The translations under genes were made by a program, and so were the position numbers. Shown piece by piece: positions 6,818 through 16,584 of a stretch of DNA of 28,433 nucleotides; the stretch's first letter is position 1, and each line of letters starts with the position of its first letter. The stretch comes from Ardenticatenaceae bacterium (GTDB lineage: Bacteria > Chloroflexota > Anaerolineae > Promineifilales > Promineifilaceae). The notes under the pieces were generated by a model. The model did not search any database. It was not told the origin of the DNA and saw only the letters and a list, made by a program, of their open reading frames with translations. The stretch is taken from positions 1 to 28,433 of the forward strand of contig JACKBR010000058.1 in assembly GCA_020634495.1 (NCBI GenBank). Direction: 5' to 3'.

Positions 6818-7849
6818 TTAATCGGTGGTTGACGGCCGCAGAGCCAGCCACTTTTGCCGATAGCACAGCATGGCAAAAAAGCTGAGAGCGCAGCCGCCTA
6901 AAACGAAGGCGATGACGGTAACCATTGAGCTGCTAAACGGAATCAGCAGCAAGGTTGTGATCATCTCTATAGAAATGAGGAACAGAACAAACATTATGAG
7001 CACATCCCGGCTAACGCGAGATACAACGTAGGCACCCAGTGGCGCGCCAAACGCCACAATCGGCACAGTCACAAGCCAGTAATTCCACACAATGCCAATG
7101 TCATGTGAAACGACACCATGGAGGAAGAAACCAACCAGCGAATTCAACGCCATGATGATGACAGAGGTAGGTGTACCAATTTTCTCGTCAATACCAAAAG
7201 CCAGGGTAAGGACAACAAAAGTGACTATATTAGCACCGGAACCAGTTTGAGCCGTCAGAAAGCCGCCTACAACACCTACCAGAATAAAAAGCAGCAAATA
7301 GCCAACGCCCCAGCCAGGAAGTGCGTGACGCGGTGTCCATTTTAGCCCCCAACGCGAGATAAAAAGGGCAACGCCAAATGTGGTTATACCTAGCGTAAAC
7401 AATATCCGTGGGTAAGGATCTGGAATGGTAAAAAAGTAAGTTCCTAATATAATGCCCAGCGCACTGCCCAGCGTCGTCCACAAGATCACTTTGGGCAAAA
7501 TTCTTATACTCCGTGCCAAAATAAGTACAGAGGCCAATGTCATGCCGACGGATTGAACCATAAGACCAAAAGTCCGTGAATCAGCTGCCGGTATTTGCAG
7601 GAGTTTGGTTAATACCGGGAAGCCAACGGCCGCACTGCCTTGAGGCGTTGAACTACCGATAAATGAACCAAACAGCATGGTGAGCGACATCGGCCAGTTG
7701 TCTGAGAAAAGTTCCCAACGATGATTGAGAGCAAAATAAAAAAACCAAATCAGTACAATAGTTGCTGCCAGAGCGGGATAAGCCCTGCGGCGCAAGCGTG
7801 CCAGGTTAGCCCCGCTATACAAAGGTGCAACGACATTTGTCTCATTCAT
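6818..7849 (-). CDS. TauE/SafE-family membrane permease
   Basis: A 343-residue polytopic membrane protein, mostly hydrophobic, with about eight to nine predicted spans. It has the internal duplication of the TauE/SafE family: a first half around GSFIGSSTPQGSAAVGFPVL and a second around GGFLTAQTGSGANIVTF, each a Gly/Ser-rich re-entrant-like segment. A short basic stretch (NLARLRRRAYP) precedes the first span, indicating a cytoplasmic N-terminus. Members export or import sulfite, sulfoacetate and other small organosulfur anions; the substrate here is unknown. ATG 7849 is supported by AAAGGAG with a 10-nt spacer. It stands alone between the nirK-region regulator and the hybrid kinase, with long gaps on both sides. 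Confidence 0.85.
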   Translation of the reverse strand: MNETNVVAPLYSGANLARLRRRAYPALAATIVLIWFFYFALNHRWELFSDNWPMSLTMLFGSFIGSSTPQGSAAVGFPVLTKLLQIPAADSRTFGLMVQSVGMTLASVLILARSIRILPKVILWTTLGSALGIILGTYFFTIPDPYPRILFTLGITTFGVALFISRWGLKWTPRHALPGWGVGYLLLFILVGVVGGFLTAQTGSGANIVTFVVLTLAFGIDEKIGTPTSVIIMALNSLVGFFLHGVVSHDIGIVWNYWLVTVPIVAFGAPLGAYVVSRVSRDVLIMFVLFLISIEMITTLLLIPFSSSMVTVIAFVLGGCALSFFAMLCYRQKWLALRPSTTD

Positions 7850-8018
7850 GGAAAATATTCTCCTTTGGCAGGATGAAGATTTAGTTGCAAAATCAAGAAG
7901 GTGTTAATGCTTGGGGGAGCATAAAGCGGCTGCCTTACGAGGACTCTTTCCCAGAAGTTTACCGGCTTGAAAATATCAGCTACACAGGCGCTGTGTTTTT
8001 GCAGAGTTTTTCAGTTGC

Positions 8019-8036
8019 CGCGATTTCCAAATCGCG
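8019..8036. terminator. 8-bp hairpin in the gap after the hybrid kinase
   Basis: CGCGATTT-CC-AAATCGCG is a perfect dyad about 110 nt beyond the kinase stop. No U-run follows, so terminator activity is uncertain. Nothing else with coding character was seen in the 296-bp gap 7850-8145. Confidence 0.35.
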
Positions 8037-8145
8037 CTTGCTCACTGGAACGCAATAAGGATTTTGCAGCTACAGCGTGGGAGCAGCCTGTTGGAAGACC
8101 GTAATTCGTTGTGTGCTGGAGGATTGTTTGTATGGAAAGTTTAGT

Positions 8146-11100
8146 TCAATGCAGATTCAAGGATTGAGCTAACAGGTGGCTCAACCTCTCTACGTTGGGG
8201 GGCTTAGGCAGCCAGCCGGAGAGGCCCAGGCCCTTTAAATTTTCTACTTCTTCGTGGAAGGGGTGGCCGCTCATTAAAATGACCGGCAAGGTAAGCTGCT
8301 GCTGCCGAATGGCATGCAGCAGGGCGATGCCGCCCATGTCTGGCATGATAACATCACTCAACACCACCGCTATCTGGTCAGCTTGCGTTTTTAGGATTGT
8401 GATGGCTTCACCGCCGTTTTTCGCTTCTACCACACTGTAATTCAACATGAGCAAGCTGTCTACAATCGCCTGGCGCGTGGCCGGCTCATCTTCAACCAGC
8501 AGCACCGTTTGCCCCTTTCCCCAGACCAAAGCTGCTTTGTCTAACATGGCAGGCATACCGTCCCCCACGGCGTAGGTCGGGAAGCAAATGTGAAACGTCG
8601 TGCCCTGCCCTGGTCCGGTTGTTACATCGATATGCCCATCATGTTGCTGCACAATACCGTAAACTTGGGCCAGTCCCAGGCCAGTTCCTTTCCCAACTTG
8701 TTTAGTTGTGAAAAATGGTTCAAAAATGTGGGGTAAATCGTTGGCGGGAATGCCCGGACCGCTGTCACTGATTTGCAGATAAATCCACTCACCGGGTGGC
8801 AGGTCTTTTACGGGTGGCTGGCTTTTCTTTTCTGTGTGCAAATAGGCCAGCCGAATGTGTAATTGGCCGCCCTCAGGCATGGCGTCGCGGGCGTTGAGGG
8901 TTAGATTCATGATCACTTGCTGGATGCGTGCAGGGTCGGCATGAACCAGGTATGCTTCATCCGTGTGATTCAACTTGATGCGGATATGTTCCGGCAGGGT
9001 GCGCTTGAGCAGCTTCACCTGCTCTTTCATTAAGGGCAGTAAATCCAGCGACTGCTTCTCCAAAACTGCCCGGCGGGCAAAGTCCAAAATTTGCTGGATG
9101 AGATCAGTAGCGCGATTGGCCTGCTGTTCAATGGTGGCCAGCTTAGCCGTATTGGCCGAAGATAAATTTGCCGTGCGGGTCACAAGCTGGGCATACAGCA
9201 CAATGACAGACATGATGTTGTTAAAATCGTGGGCAATACCCGCCGCCAGCTGCCCTACCGCTGCCAGCCGCTCCTGCCGCTGCACGCGCTGCTGAATTTC
9301 TCGCTCCTCAGTCACGTTGCGAATGACCAGCACCCAGCCTGCATTATAGGCAGTATTTTCCACAGGTCTGGCAATGGCTTCAAAGATTTGGCCATTGCTG
9401 TGAATGTCGTGCCATAAGCCATGAGGGGGGGATGTGAGCAGTTGCTCCAACGGCCGTTCTCCGAGGTGGCTGATACGGTCGTTTGTTCGGTTAGGAGCCA
9501 ACACTCCCAGATATTTTTCGGCTATGGGATTAGTCAGTTGAATAGTTCCATCTGCGGTGAGCAGCAGCACGCCTTCCGGCACCGTGTCGATAACGTGTTG
9601 CAGCTGTGCCTCGCTCTGGCGCAGCAGTTCTTCTGCCTCACGCCGTTCGGTGATGTCGATACCCACTCCCTGCACCTCAATCAGCTGGCCCGCAGCGTCA
9701 AAGATGCCCCGGTCGGTCCAACGCAGCCACAGGAGAGAGCCGTCTGGCGTAGGTTCGCGATACTCATCTACTTCTACGGGATTTTCTGGCGTGAGCCGCT
9801 TGAACTTGGCCCGCACAATTTCTTGCTTTGGCTTATCTAAAAGAGTAATAAAATTTTGGCCCTCCAGAGCGACAGGGGATTTGTTGAAAAGACGGCCGTA
9901 AGCCTGGTTGGCAAATAAAATCGTGCCGTCTGCCTTGGACCGCATGATCAGCTCTGTCTGGTCTTCTACAATAGCCCGGTAGCGGTTCTCGCTCTGGAAC
10001 AGGGCCTCCCTAATTTGCACGCGTTCCGTAATATCTTCTGTGAATATAACGATGCCGCCTATGGTGTTATCGGCACTGTACCAGGGCCGCACCTCCCAAC
10101 GCAGCCATTGGACCCGGCCGTCTTGCCGCACAAATTTGTATTCATCGTCTTTTACTACTTCGCCGACCAGAGCACGTTGGTGTATTTTCTTCCATTCCTC
10201 TTCCGATGCAGGAAAGACATCATAGAAGGATTGACCGATAATATTTTGATTGTCTGAATGATACTTTGTCAGCCAGCGCTTGCTGGCTGACAGGTAGCGC
10301 ATCTGCTTATCAAGCATGGCCAAGGCCGTGGGGGCGTGTTCAATAAACAGTTGCAGCTTCTCTGCATTTTCTTGCAGCAGCCGCCTGGCCCGTTTGCCGT
10401 CGGTGATGTCCAGGATGGCACCCAGGATGCGCGTGGCTATACCCTGCCCGTTGCGTTCGGTTACTTTAATGTAGCCGCGCACCCATATCCATTCGCCCGA
10501 TTTGTGCTTTAGGCGGGCCTCCATTTCATAGATTTCTAAACGGCCTTCCACCAATGCCCGGTAATTGGATAGCAAAGGTTCAACATCGTCTGGATGGGCC
10601 CGCTGCCACAGCCACAGCAGCCGTTCGGCCGCTTCCGGCAGTTCAGCCAGCGTATACCCCATGATGTTTGCCCAGCGTTCGTTAAAATAACTGTGTTCAT
10701 CTGGGGGCACGTTTGATTCAAAAATACCCAGCTCTACCGCTTCAATGGCCAGCAAGTATCGATCCAGGCTCTGACGTAAAGCTTGTTCGGCTCGTTTTTT
10801 CTCGGTTAAATCAGTGATGATGGTGTAAGAGCCAACAACGTTGTTCTCTTCCCAACGGGGCATGCCGGTAACATGGGCATACACCAGGCGGCCATCGGGC
10901 CGTACCAGCCGCGTTTCGTAAATGGACTGCTCCCCGGACAGTCGTCGTTGTCTTGCTTTACTTAATTTGTCATGGTCGTCGGGGTGGGTAAAGTCGATGG
11001 GTTTACGGCCGATTAACTCTTCTCGGGGACGGCCGATCATTTGGGCATAGGCGAGATTGACGTAGGTGAAACTGCCGTCTCTATCCAAAATTGTCAATCC

Positions 11101-11190
11101 CTGCCCCAACGCTTCGATGAGTTCCCAGGCTAATGCTTCACTGCCGGGCGGCGGGAGATCGGATTGATCGCAGTTTTTCATTTCGTCCAT
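8146..11190 (-). CDS. Multi-PAS hybrid sensor histidine kinase with C-terminal receiver
   Basis: A soluble-looking sensor of 1014 residues from ATG 11190, chosen over an upstream TTG because AGAGGG is correctly spaced for it. About five PAS/PAC units occupy residues 20-640, several ending in the [11 protein letters not shown] or ITERREAEE linker typical of PAC. A HisKA dimerisation domain follows, with the phospho-accepting His in [13 protein letters not shown] near residue 660. The HATPase domain (about 740-875) has an N box [10 protein letters not shown] and a G box [13 protein letters not shown]. The receiver (about 890-1010) starts LLVEDEP, with the phosphorylated Asp in [13 protein letters not shown] and a conserved Lys in LPKP. 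No membrane span is seen, suggesting cytoplasmic redox, ligand or gas sensing. No partner regulator is adjacent. Confidence 0.93.
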   Translation of the reverse strand: MDEMKNCDQSDLPPPGSEALAWELIEALGQGLTILDRDGSFTYVNLAYAQMIGRPREELIGRKPIDFTHPDDHDKLSKARQRRLSGEQSIYETRLVRPDGRLVYAHVTGMPRWEENNVVGSYTIITDLTEKKRAEQALRQSLDRYLLAIEAVELGIFESNVPPDEHSYFNERWANIMGYTLAELPEAAERLLWLWQRAHPDDVEPLLSNYRALVEGRLEIYEMEARLKHKSGEWIWVRGYIKVTERNGQGIATRILGAILDITDGKRARRLLQENAEKLQLFIEHAPTALAMLDKQMRYLSASKRWLTKYHSDNQNIIGQSFYDVFPASEEEWKKIHQRALVGEVVKDDEYKFVRQDGRVQWLRWEVRPWYSADNTIGGIVIFTEDITERVQIREALFQSENRYRAIVEDQTELIMRSKADGTILFANQAYGRLFNKSPVALEGQNFITLLDKPKQEIVRAKFKRLTPENPVEVDEYREPTPDGSLLWLRWTDRGIFDAAGQLIEVQGVGIDITERREAEELLRQSEAQLQHVIDTVPEGVLLLTADGTIQLTNPIAEKYLGVLAPNRTNDRISHLGERPLEQLLTSPPHGLWHDIHSNGQIFEAIARPVENTAYNAGWVLVIRNVTEEREIQQRVQRQERLAAVGQLAAGIAHDFNNIMSVIVLYAQLVTRTANLSSANTAKLATIEQQANRATDLIQQILDFARRAVLEKQSLDLLPLMKEQVKLLKRTLPEHIRIKLNHTDEAYLVHADPARIQQVIMNLTLNARDAMPEGGQLHIRLAYLHTEKKSQPPVKDLPPGEWIYLQISDSGPGIPANDLPHIFEPFFTTKQVGKGTGLGLAQVYGIVQQHDGHIDVTTGPGQGTTFHICFPTYAVGDGMPAMLDKAALVWGKGQTVLLVEDEPATRQAIVDSLLMLNYSVVEAKNGGEAITILKTQADQIAVVLSDVIMPDMGGIALLHAIRQQQLTLPVILMSGHPFHEEVENLKGLGLSGWLPKPPNVERLSHLLAQSLNLH

Positions 11191-11196
11191 TGTCAA

Positions 11197-11592
11197 TCCC
11201 TCTGAGTATCAACGAACAAATCGTGGTGTCTGCTGATTATATACGTGATTCTCCTGACTTAAAATGGGCGAAATAGGGGATGGCTGATTCCCCTCCTCTA
11301 TCCTCCCCACCAATTAGATTGGTGGGTAATGAACCGTCTCTTTGGCTAGGTCAGGAAGAAGCACGGCAAGGCAAACTGGCATGTTATCAATGCTAAATAC
11401 AAACATAGAGACCCCAAGCATAGAGACCCCAAGGTGCGGATTAATTTCGTATGCCATTTAGAAGATAGCAGCCCCATTTGGCTCTACCGCATAAATGACC
11501 GAGCTATTCAGCAATATCCAGGTAAACATCGACCTTCGTACCTGGAAGACATCATACATACCAATATTCCGGGCTTATTGGTATACGAGGTG
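11197..11592. other. Non-coding stretch between hybrid kinase and CRISPR array
   Basis: No convincing gene. It contains a 9-bp perfect hairpin, CCCACCAAT-TAG-ATTGGTGGG (11306-11326), about 115 nt ahead of the kinase start. It also holds an exact tandem 15-mer, CATAGAGACCCCAAG, at 11404-11418 and 11419-11433. A GTG-initiated open frame from 11434 runs into the CRISPR array and resembles no family I know. This is the trailer side of the array. Confidence 0.6.
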
Positions 11593-12366
11593 GTTTCAAT
11601 CGCGAATGGCGATTCTTTTGGGAAGCTACCATGTTATGCCCGGTGCCTGTTCTATCGCCCGATGCTTTCAGCATTCTCTGGTGAATCGTTGGGTGAGCTA
11701 CCGGCAATCCCGGCGCATTGAGCTTGAGGAGCAAATCCGTTTCAGCATTCTCTGGTGAATCTTTGGGTGAGCTACGCTGATTCGGGATATTGCCAATGTC
11801 GAGGACAGTCTATTTCAGCATTCTCTGGTGAATCTTTGGGTGAGCTACTACCTGCCCGCCCACCTCTGTACTGCCCAGGGTGAATTTCAGCATTCTCTGG
11901 TGAATCTTTGGGTGAGCTACAGGCGATCATGATGAAAAAATAGTAGCGCAATGGATATTTCAGCATTCTCTGGTGAATCTTTGGGTGAGCTACTTTCTAG
12001 CGCCGATGTTTTCAATAGCATAGCTTATTATTTCAGCATTCTCTGGTGAATCTTTGGGTGAGCTACCAAACGTGTATTGAAAAATACTGAATGGGTTCCA
12101 AAATTTCAGCATTCTCTGGTGAATCTTTGGGTGAGCTACATTTGCATTTGCCAACGATACCGGGGCGCAAGGAATATTTCAGCATTCTCTGGTGAATCTT
12201 TGGGTGAGCTACGGTATTGGCGCGGCGGCTGGGGCCAACGCTATCACGGTATTTCAGCATTCTCTGGTGAATCTTTGGGTGAGCTACAACGCGTTAGTTT
12301 GGATGCCTTGAATAGCAACCGTTCAGCGCATTTCAGCATTCTCTGGTGAATCTTTGGGTGAGCTAC

Positions 12367-13255
12367 CTTTCAGCATTCTAAGAGCCTGGTGAGGCTTACA
12401 TTTTCAGCATTTTGTGAATCTTTGGTCAGCAATTTCTAGCATTCTCTGGTGAATCTTTAGAGCTACGGCCGTTTCTGCCGTTTGCAGGCAGGCGCAGTTT
12501 CAGCAGAATCGCATTTCAGCATTCTCTGGTGAATCTTTGGGTGAGCTGTAGACAACATTATTGACCCGCTAGGGCTGCTTATTTCAGCATTTCAGGTGAA
12601 TCTTTGGGTGAGCTACGCATAATGGGTGACTGAGCACATCTTAGCAATTTCAGCATTCTCTCTGGTGAATCTTTGGGTGAGCTAGCATTCTCGGCCAACT
12701 GCGAGCATTTCAGCATTCTCTGGTGAATCTTTGGGTGAGCTTACAGCCAAATGAATCTTTGGGTGCTCCGTCGCATCCAACAAATTTCAGCATTCTCTGG
12801 TGAATCTTTGGGTGAGCTACCCCTGGTGAATCTTTAAGAGCTACGTGCAGAAGCTCCGGTTTGGGGTATCGTGGCTATTTCAGCATTCTCTGGTGAATCT
12901 TTGGGTGAGCTCTCGACCCGCTACGAAATTTCAGCATTCTCTGGTGATCTTTGGGTGAGCTTACTACGCTATGGTGACTTCACCGAAAATCGTATTTCCA
13001 GGACTATCGGGTTCGAATTTCAGCATGAATCCAGTGCAGGTGCAAGTTTCAGCATTCTCTGGTGAATCTTTGGGTGAGTCACCGCTATCGTCCATTGCAT
13101 TTTTGTATTTCAGCATTCTGCAGAAGTCGTTTCCATGATGCGGGCTTATTTCAGCATTCTCTGGTGAAAATTTCAGCATTCTCTGGTGAATCTTTGGGTG
13201 AGCTGATATAATTTCAGCATTCTCTGGTGAATCTTTGGGTCCCTTTGACGGCCCT
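12367..13255. repeat. Scrambled middle section of the CRISPR array
   Basis: Here repeats are truncated, interrupted or altered and spacing becomes irregular. Examples: 12368-12399 holds repeat pieces with inserted bases; 12400-12430 lacks the repeat centre; 12581-12616 has a substituted core; 12647-12684 has a CT insertion; 12751-12766 and 12821-12844 are 3' fragments; 13107-13120 and 13148-13168 are 5' fragments; 13211-13240 lacks the 3' end. Only the copy at 12784-12820 is perfect. Bounded on both sides by clean repeat-spacer units. Confidence 0.85.
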
Positions 13256-13292
13256 ATTTCAGCATTCTCTGGTGAATCTTTGGGTGAGCTAC

Positions 13293-13551
13293 CGCTGGCT
13301 GGAATTTGCTGGTGAATCCAACGGCAGCGGGGCTATTTCAGCATTCTCTGGTGAATCTTTGGGTGAGCTACGCAATCAGGCATTCAGCCAGCCGGATACC
13401 AAAAGTTATTTCAGCATTCTCTGGTGAATCTTTGGGTGAGCTACCGCTGGCTGGAATGCTACCAACGGCAGCGGGGGCTATTTCAGCATTCTCTGGTGAA
13501 TCTTTGGGTGAGCTACGCAATCAGGCATTCAGCCAGCCGGATACCTACGTT
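13293..13551. repeat. Duplicated spacer pair beside the leader
   Basis: Spacers 13293-13334 and 13445-13479 share CGCTGGCTGGAAT at the start and AACGGCAGCGGGG near the end. Spacers 13372-13407 and 13517-13551 share the same first 29 bases and differ only in the last few. Thus an A-B-A'-B' arrangement is present. Spacer A carries an extra repeat-like GCTGGTGAATC that A' lacks. Confidence 0.85.
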
Positions 13552-13588
13552 ATTTCAGCATTCTCTGGTGAATCTTTGGGTGAGCTAC

Positions 13589-13767
13589 CGCATATGTTTT
13601 TCCATTTTAGCAGGTCATTTTTGTTAGGCAACGGCCGTTTCTGCCGTTACAGCGCATTCTCGAAGGCCTTTTTTGGTGTAGAAACATTATTTTTTAGGTT
13701 GTTAAGGTCCAAAGCTCGCAAATCGATTTTTGTTGAAAAAGCGGGGGGATTTGCGAAAATATGTTTA
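13589..13767 (-). promoter_or_regulatory. Probable CRISPR leader
   Basis: A 179-bp AT-rich gap with T- and A-runs separates the cas6 stop from the youngest-looking repeat. If the array is read on the minus strand this is the leader carrying the array promoter and integration signals. It includes ACGGCCGTTTCTGCCGTT at 13631-13648, an 18-mer that recurs inside the array at 12465-12482. Confidence 0.6.
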
Positions 13768-14799
13768 TTAGGCTTCTACTAGCGATTCTGACTGCATCCA
13801 GTCCCAATAATGCGGCCAATCGCCTCCGGCTAGCTGATACACACCGTTCCCTTTGACGGCCGATTTGCCGGTTTGAATCGCCTGGCCCCAAATGAGCCAA
13901 GGGAGTAACGGTTCCCAATTGTCGGTACGGTAAACGGCCGTTCCGGTGAAGCCGCTTAATGGCGTTTTGCGACCCTTGCGGCTGGAATGGGTCCACAACT
14001 CGTGCCACTCGGTTTCTGCCTCCAGCAAACGTACCTTTTCGGCCAGGGAATGCAGGTGAGCGACTTCTGCTTTGTCGCGCCGCTCGGCACCGGCAAATTG
14101 GCGGCTCAACTCATCCAGACGGTATAAGGTGCGTTTAAAGAGGACGGTGAAGTCTGGTGTTTTATACGGCCGTTGTCCTTCTTCCAGGCGCATGGGTGTA
14201 AGGAATTGAAAAATGAACTCGTTGTTAGAGGGCAGATGTTCCAGATGAAGCTGACTGATTTGTCGGACGGCCTTGTGATCAACATGGATAGTAGGAATTT
14301 GCACCAACGATTCTCCAGGGGCCAACAGCTGTTGGGTATCACCCCGTAGGGGATCGATGGCCGTAATGGTGTGGACCTGGAAACGGCCGTCGCCTTCGCG
14401 GCGGCCAGGTCCTACACCTTCCCCCTGCCCCATCTCGGTGATAGCCAGGACAAAGTAGGGCAAATAACGGAAGCCTTCGCCGAACAGCGTCAGGCAAAAA
14501 GAAAAGGTGTCACCCGGTTGGATGGTCCATTGGGCAGGCATCGGCGGGACGAGGGCATAGGCGCGGACGACGGTGCCGGGATCGAGATTGGACGTAAGCA
14601 GCCAGCAGGCAGGGCAGGTGGCGGCATGGGCGTCGCTGGGAGGAGACCCATCGCGCCGATTTGCTTCTGGGCAAACGGAGCGGCGCATCACGTTGGCCAG
14701 GGCGTTGCGTAGGTTGTTGCCTGCGTAATGTCCGCCCAGCTTAATGGGCGTGGTGGCAGTGCAATCAAAGCGTAAATGGGTGAGTTGTAGATTGGTCAT
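13768..14799 (-). CDS. cas6: Cas6 pre-crRNA endoribonuclease
   Basis: A 343-residue CRISPR RNA-processing nuclease of the repeat-associated RAMP superfamily. The N-terminal half begins with a ferredoxin-like strand (LTHLRFDCTATTPIKLGGHYAG) and holds a Cys-rich insert (SVCPEANRR, then TCPACWLL) that may bind zinc. The C-terminal half has the family's glycine-rich signature around residues 280-330 (SGFTGTAVY, then LIWGQAIQTGKSAVKGNGVY). It would cut the 37-nt repeat transcript at the base of its hairpin. It is last in the effector operon, 29 nt after cas5, with GAGGA 5 nt before ATG 14799. The leader and array follow directly in the same direction. Confidence 0.9.
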   Translation of the reverse strand: MTNLQLTHLRFDCTATTPIKLGGHYAGNNLRNALANVMRRSVCPEANRRDGSPPSDAHAATCPACWLLTSNLDPGTVVRAYALVPPMPAQWTIQPGDTFSFCLTLFGEGFRYLPYFVLAITEMGQGEGVGPGRREGDGRFQVHTITAIDPLRGDTQQLLAPGESLVQIPTIHVDHKAVRQISQLHLEHLPSNNEFIFQFLTPMRLEEGQRPYKTPDFTVLFKRTLYRLDELSRQFAGAERRDKAEVAHLHSLAEKVRLLEAETEWHELWTHSSRKGRKTPLSGFTGTAVYRTDNWEPLLPWLIWGQAIQTGKSAVKGNGVYQLAGGDWPHYWDWMQSESLVEA

Positions 14800-14828
14800 T
14801 TGGTTCCTCTAGCGGAATTGTTGACAAA

Positions 14829-15563
14829 TTATGGGCTTGTTACGTACTCGTACAATGAATAGGCGCGGCTGGATTTGGTAAGGCGATAGGGAAGGATGAT
14901 GGGGTTGATGATACGGCCGTTTGGTTTGCCCACGCTGATATTTTTACCGCTGTATACATCCACATGAGCAAACGTCATTTTAGGACCACAATCATCTAAA
15001 AGCTGCATGAGTCCATGTAGAGCAAATGGTTCATTGTCTCGATGGGTCAAGAGCGTAAACCGCTCTGGTAAATCTGTAACTTCTTCGACTTGAGTAAATT
15101 GTACAAACCCGCCTCGCTTGCCTAAATAATGAATTTGAGAAAGTAGTTTGGGTAAAGGTGGCTGCTCTGTTACCTTTGCTGGCTTGCCGTTTGATTGCAC
15201 AGCAATCTTGAGCAAACCAGCAAAATAGACAAGTTCACGATAGGCAATCGTATTCCCCATTGGCCCCTCTAACCCTGTACCAAATGTATCTTTGGAACCA
15301 CTCTTGTGTGGGCGCAAGATTTTGATAAAGGTGTTGATGACCGTTAAATAATTGGGCAAGGCAATGGCAATCTGCAAATCCCGAATAGAAGGAAACCATG
15401 CTATGCCGTTTGTTTGGCCATGAACGCGCAAGGCAACATCCAACAAGGCCATTTTAATGGCATAAGGTGTTGGGGTGATCAATGTTTTACCGCCATTGGT
15501 GGTGGCATTGGCTGGGCGCAGACTAAAAAGCGCAGTAGGCTGAAAGGTGGCAATTGTCCACAT
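14829..15563 (-). CDS. cas5: Cas5-family Cascade subunit
   Basis: A 244-residue protein between cas7 and cas6. Its N-terminus (ATFQPTALFSLRP, then GGKTLITPTPYAIKMALLDVA) matches the Cas5 pattern of an initial beta strand, a Gly-rich loop and a Pro-containing helix used by compact Cas5 proteins of type I-A/I-B/I-D-like systems. Cas5 caps the 5' handle of the crRNA and contacts Cas8 and Cas7. No catalytic residue is apparent, consistent with the separate Cas6. ATG 15563 has AGGAG five nt upstream and lies 8 nt after the cas7 stop, so the two are probably translationally linked. The assignment rests on position and the N-terminal motif. Confidence 0.75.
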   Translation of the reverse strand: MWTIATFQPTALFSLRPANATTNGGKTLITPTPYAIKMALLDVALRVHGQTNGIAWFPSIRDLQIAIALPNYLTVINTFIKILRPHKSGSKDTFGTGLEGPMGNTIAYRELVYFAGLLKIAVQSNGKPAKVTEQPPLPKLLSQIHYLGKRGGFVQFTQVEEVTDLPERFTLLTHRDNEPFALHGLMQLLDDCGPKMTFAHVDVYSGKNISVGKPNGRIINPIILPYRLTKSSRAYSLYEYVTSP

Positions 15564-15571
15564 AATTGCTC

Positions 15572-16558
15572 CTAAGCTGATACTGAAACCTGAATCTCAT
15601 AAGGTGAGGTTTCTGTGATGAGTGATTGCATGATGTTGGCGAAGTCACTAATGTTGGCAAACGGCCGTATCTGCACCGCATCTTCCTCCTGGAGTCTGTT
15701 AATGGCATCTCGAATGCCCTCAATTTCAGTTTGGAAGGTGGGATTGAGCGGACTAACTGTAGGGGCAGGGGCAACGGCCGTACTGATGGCCACGACGCCG
15801 CGTAAATCAACCAGGTGTGGCATTTGCGTGTTGCGCATAGCTCCATTCATTTCCACAAAGGTGTACAAAATGCTTTGCAGCAATCCTTTATAACGGTTGT
15901 CTCTATTTACTCCGGCTACGTACTGATGCGAAATATCATTGTAGCCAATCCGCGCTGTTTCAAAGTTGCACACGATGGCATAAACCCCGCTATTGGTAGG
16001 CCGATGGAAGATTGCTTGCCCTAAGTTACCCTCCCGCTCATCTTTATCATCTGGCTTTTCCCGCCGATCAGGCGCATATTTTACATGAAAGAACTCATCA
16101 GAGGTGACGGCATCGGGCAACCCTACCACCCAGCCAAACTCGACAACGCTTTTGCGTGGCGCTGAAAGGGCACCTTCGGTAATCAGGTTCCCTTCTAGAT
16201 CATCAATGGTGCAGCCCATGAGGCGATCTACGACCTGCACCTGGGTTGGTTTGTTTTTGATCCAGTTTCTAAAATCAGGATCAGCGCTCATCCGGTTGGC
16301 ATCAAACTTTTGGCAAGCGGCACAAAGTGGCAGATTTTGGGCAACGGCAATGCGGTGCAGATGCTCTGCCTGGATGTGCTTGAACATATCGCCGCTGATG
16401 GCGTTGACATTGGCCATGCGTAGTTGGCCAGCTTCGTCATAGGTGACAATATCGACCATACGAGTTTGGATTTGATTGCCCTCACCCCCTTCGTTGTTCA
16501 GGCTATGCAAGTTGAGCAAGGCACGAGCAGAAATTGAAATTGAGTAAACAGTTTGCAT
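15572..16558 (-). CDS. cas7: Cas7 backbone subunit, DevR/Csa2/Cst2 family
   Basis: A 328-residue RAMP protein whose copies would polymerise along the crRNA spacer. Recognisable DevR-family marks are the opening VYSISISARALLNLHSLN, a following basic/acidic loop (EGGEGNQIQTR), the segment ANVNAISGDMFKHIQAEHL, and later the RKSVVEFGWVVGLPD and NRDNRYKGLLQSILYTFVEMNGA stretches. A LCAACQKFD pair may bind metal. AGGAG lies 11 nt before ATG 16558, and cas8 ends 26 nt upstream. DevR-type Cas7 proteins were first described in Myxococcus and occur with type I-A/I-B variants. In some of those systems the protein also affects its own expression, which is not testable here. Confidence 0.85.
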   Translation of the reverse strand: MQTVYSISISARALLNLHSLNNEGGEGNQIQTRMVDIVTYDEAGQLRMANVNAISGDMFKHIQAEHLHRIAVAQNLPLCAACQKFDANRMSADPDFRNWIKNKPTQVQVVDRLMGCTIDDLEGNLITEGALSAPRKSVVEFGWVVGLPDAVTSDEFFHVKYAPDRREKPDDKDEREGNLGQAIFHRPTNSGVYAIVCNFETARIGYNDISHQYVAGVNRDNRYKGLLQSILYTFVEMNGAMRNTQMPHLVDLRGVVAISTAVAPAPTVSPLNPTFQTEIEGIRDAINRLQEEDAVQIRPFANISDFANIMQSLITETSPYEIQVSVSA

Positions 16559-16584
16559 GATTTTTAATACTCCTAATTGCTTTC

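Larger units (their letters stand above)
11593..13588 (-). CRISPR. CRISPR array, 37-nt repeats, leader at right
   Basis: The plus-strand repeat starts ATTTCAGCATTCTCTGG and ends TTTGGGTGAGCTAC. Fourteen exact copies start at 11812, 11884, 11957, 12030, 12103, 12176, 12251, 12330, 12784, 13256, 13335, 13408, 13480 and 13552. Copies at 11665 and 11739 have one or two changes, and one at 11593 is heavily decayed. Distal spacers are 35-38 nt, with one of 42. Minus-strand transcription is inferred: on that strand the repeat begins GTAGCTC, has an ATTC-ACCAGA-GAAT hairpin, and leaves exactly eight bases, GCTGAAAT, 3' of the stem, the usual Cas6-generated crRNA handle. Decay of the left-end repeats also puts the leader at the right, next to cas6. 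Confidence 0.95.

Noticed and set aside
7884..7898. Possible FNR box upstream of the TauE/SafE gene
   Set aside because: Only one half-site (TTGAT) matches; the other half has no agreement.
11503..11530. A further possible decayed CRISPR repeat (TTCAGCAATATCC-like)
   Set aside because: It needs several gaps to align, and its 90-nt distance from the next copy does not fit the array period.
11197..11592. The left flank as the CRISPR leader
   Set aside because: The left-end repeats are the mutated ones and the 8-nt handle points the other way; the right flank fits better.
11434..11721. A 95-codon GTG-started frame before the array
   Set aside because: It overlaps the first repeats, resembles no family, and has no convincing ribosome-binding site.
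12077..12349. Open frames running through the CRISPR array with repeated SAFSGESLGEL or SLVNLWVSY peptides
   Set aside because: They are the CRISPR repeat translated in different frames, not proteins.
13306..13782. A 158-codon plus-strand frame across the array end and leader
   Set aside because: Its first two thirds are CRISPR repeats and it runs into the antisense of cas6; no Shine-Dalgarno or domain.
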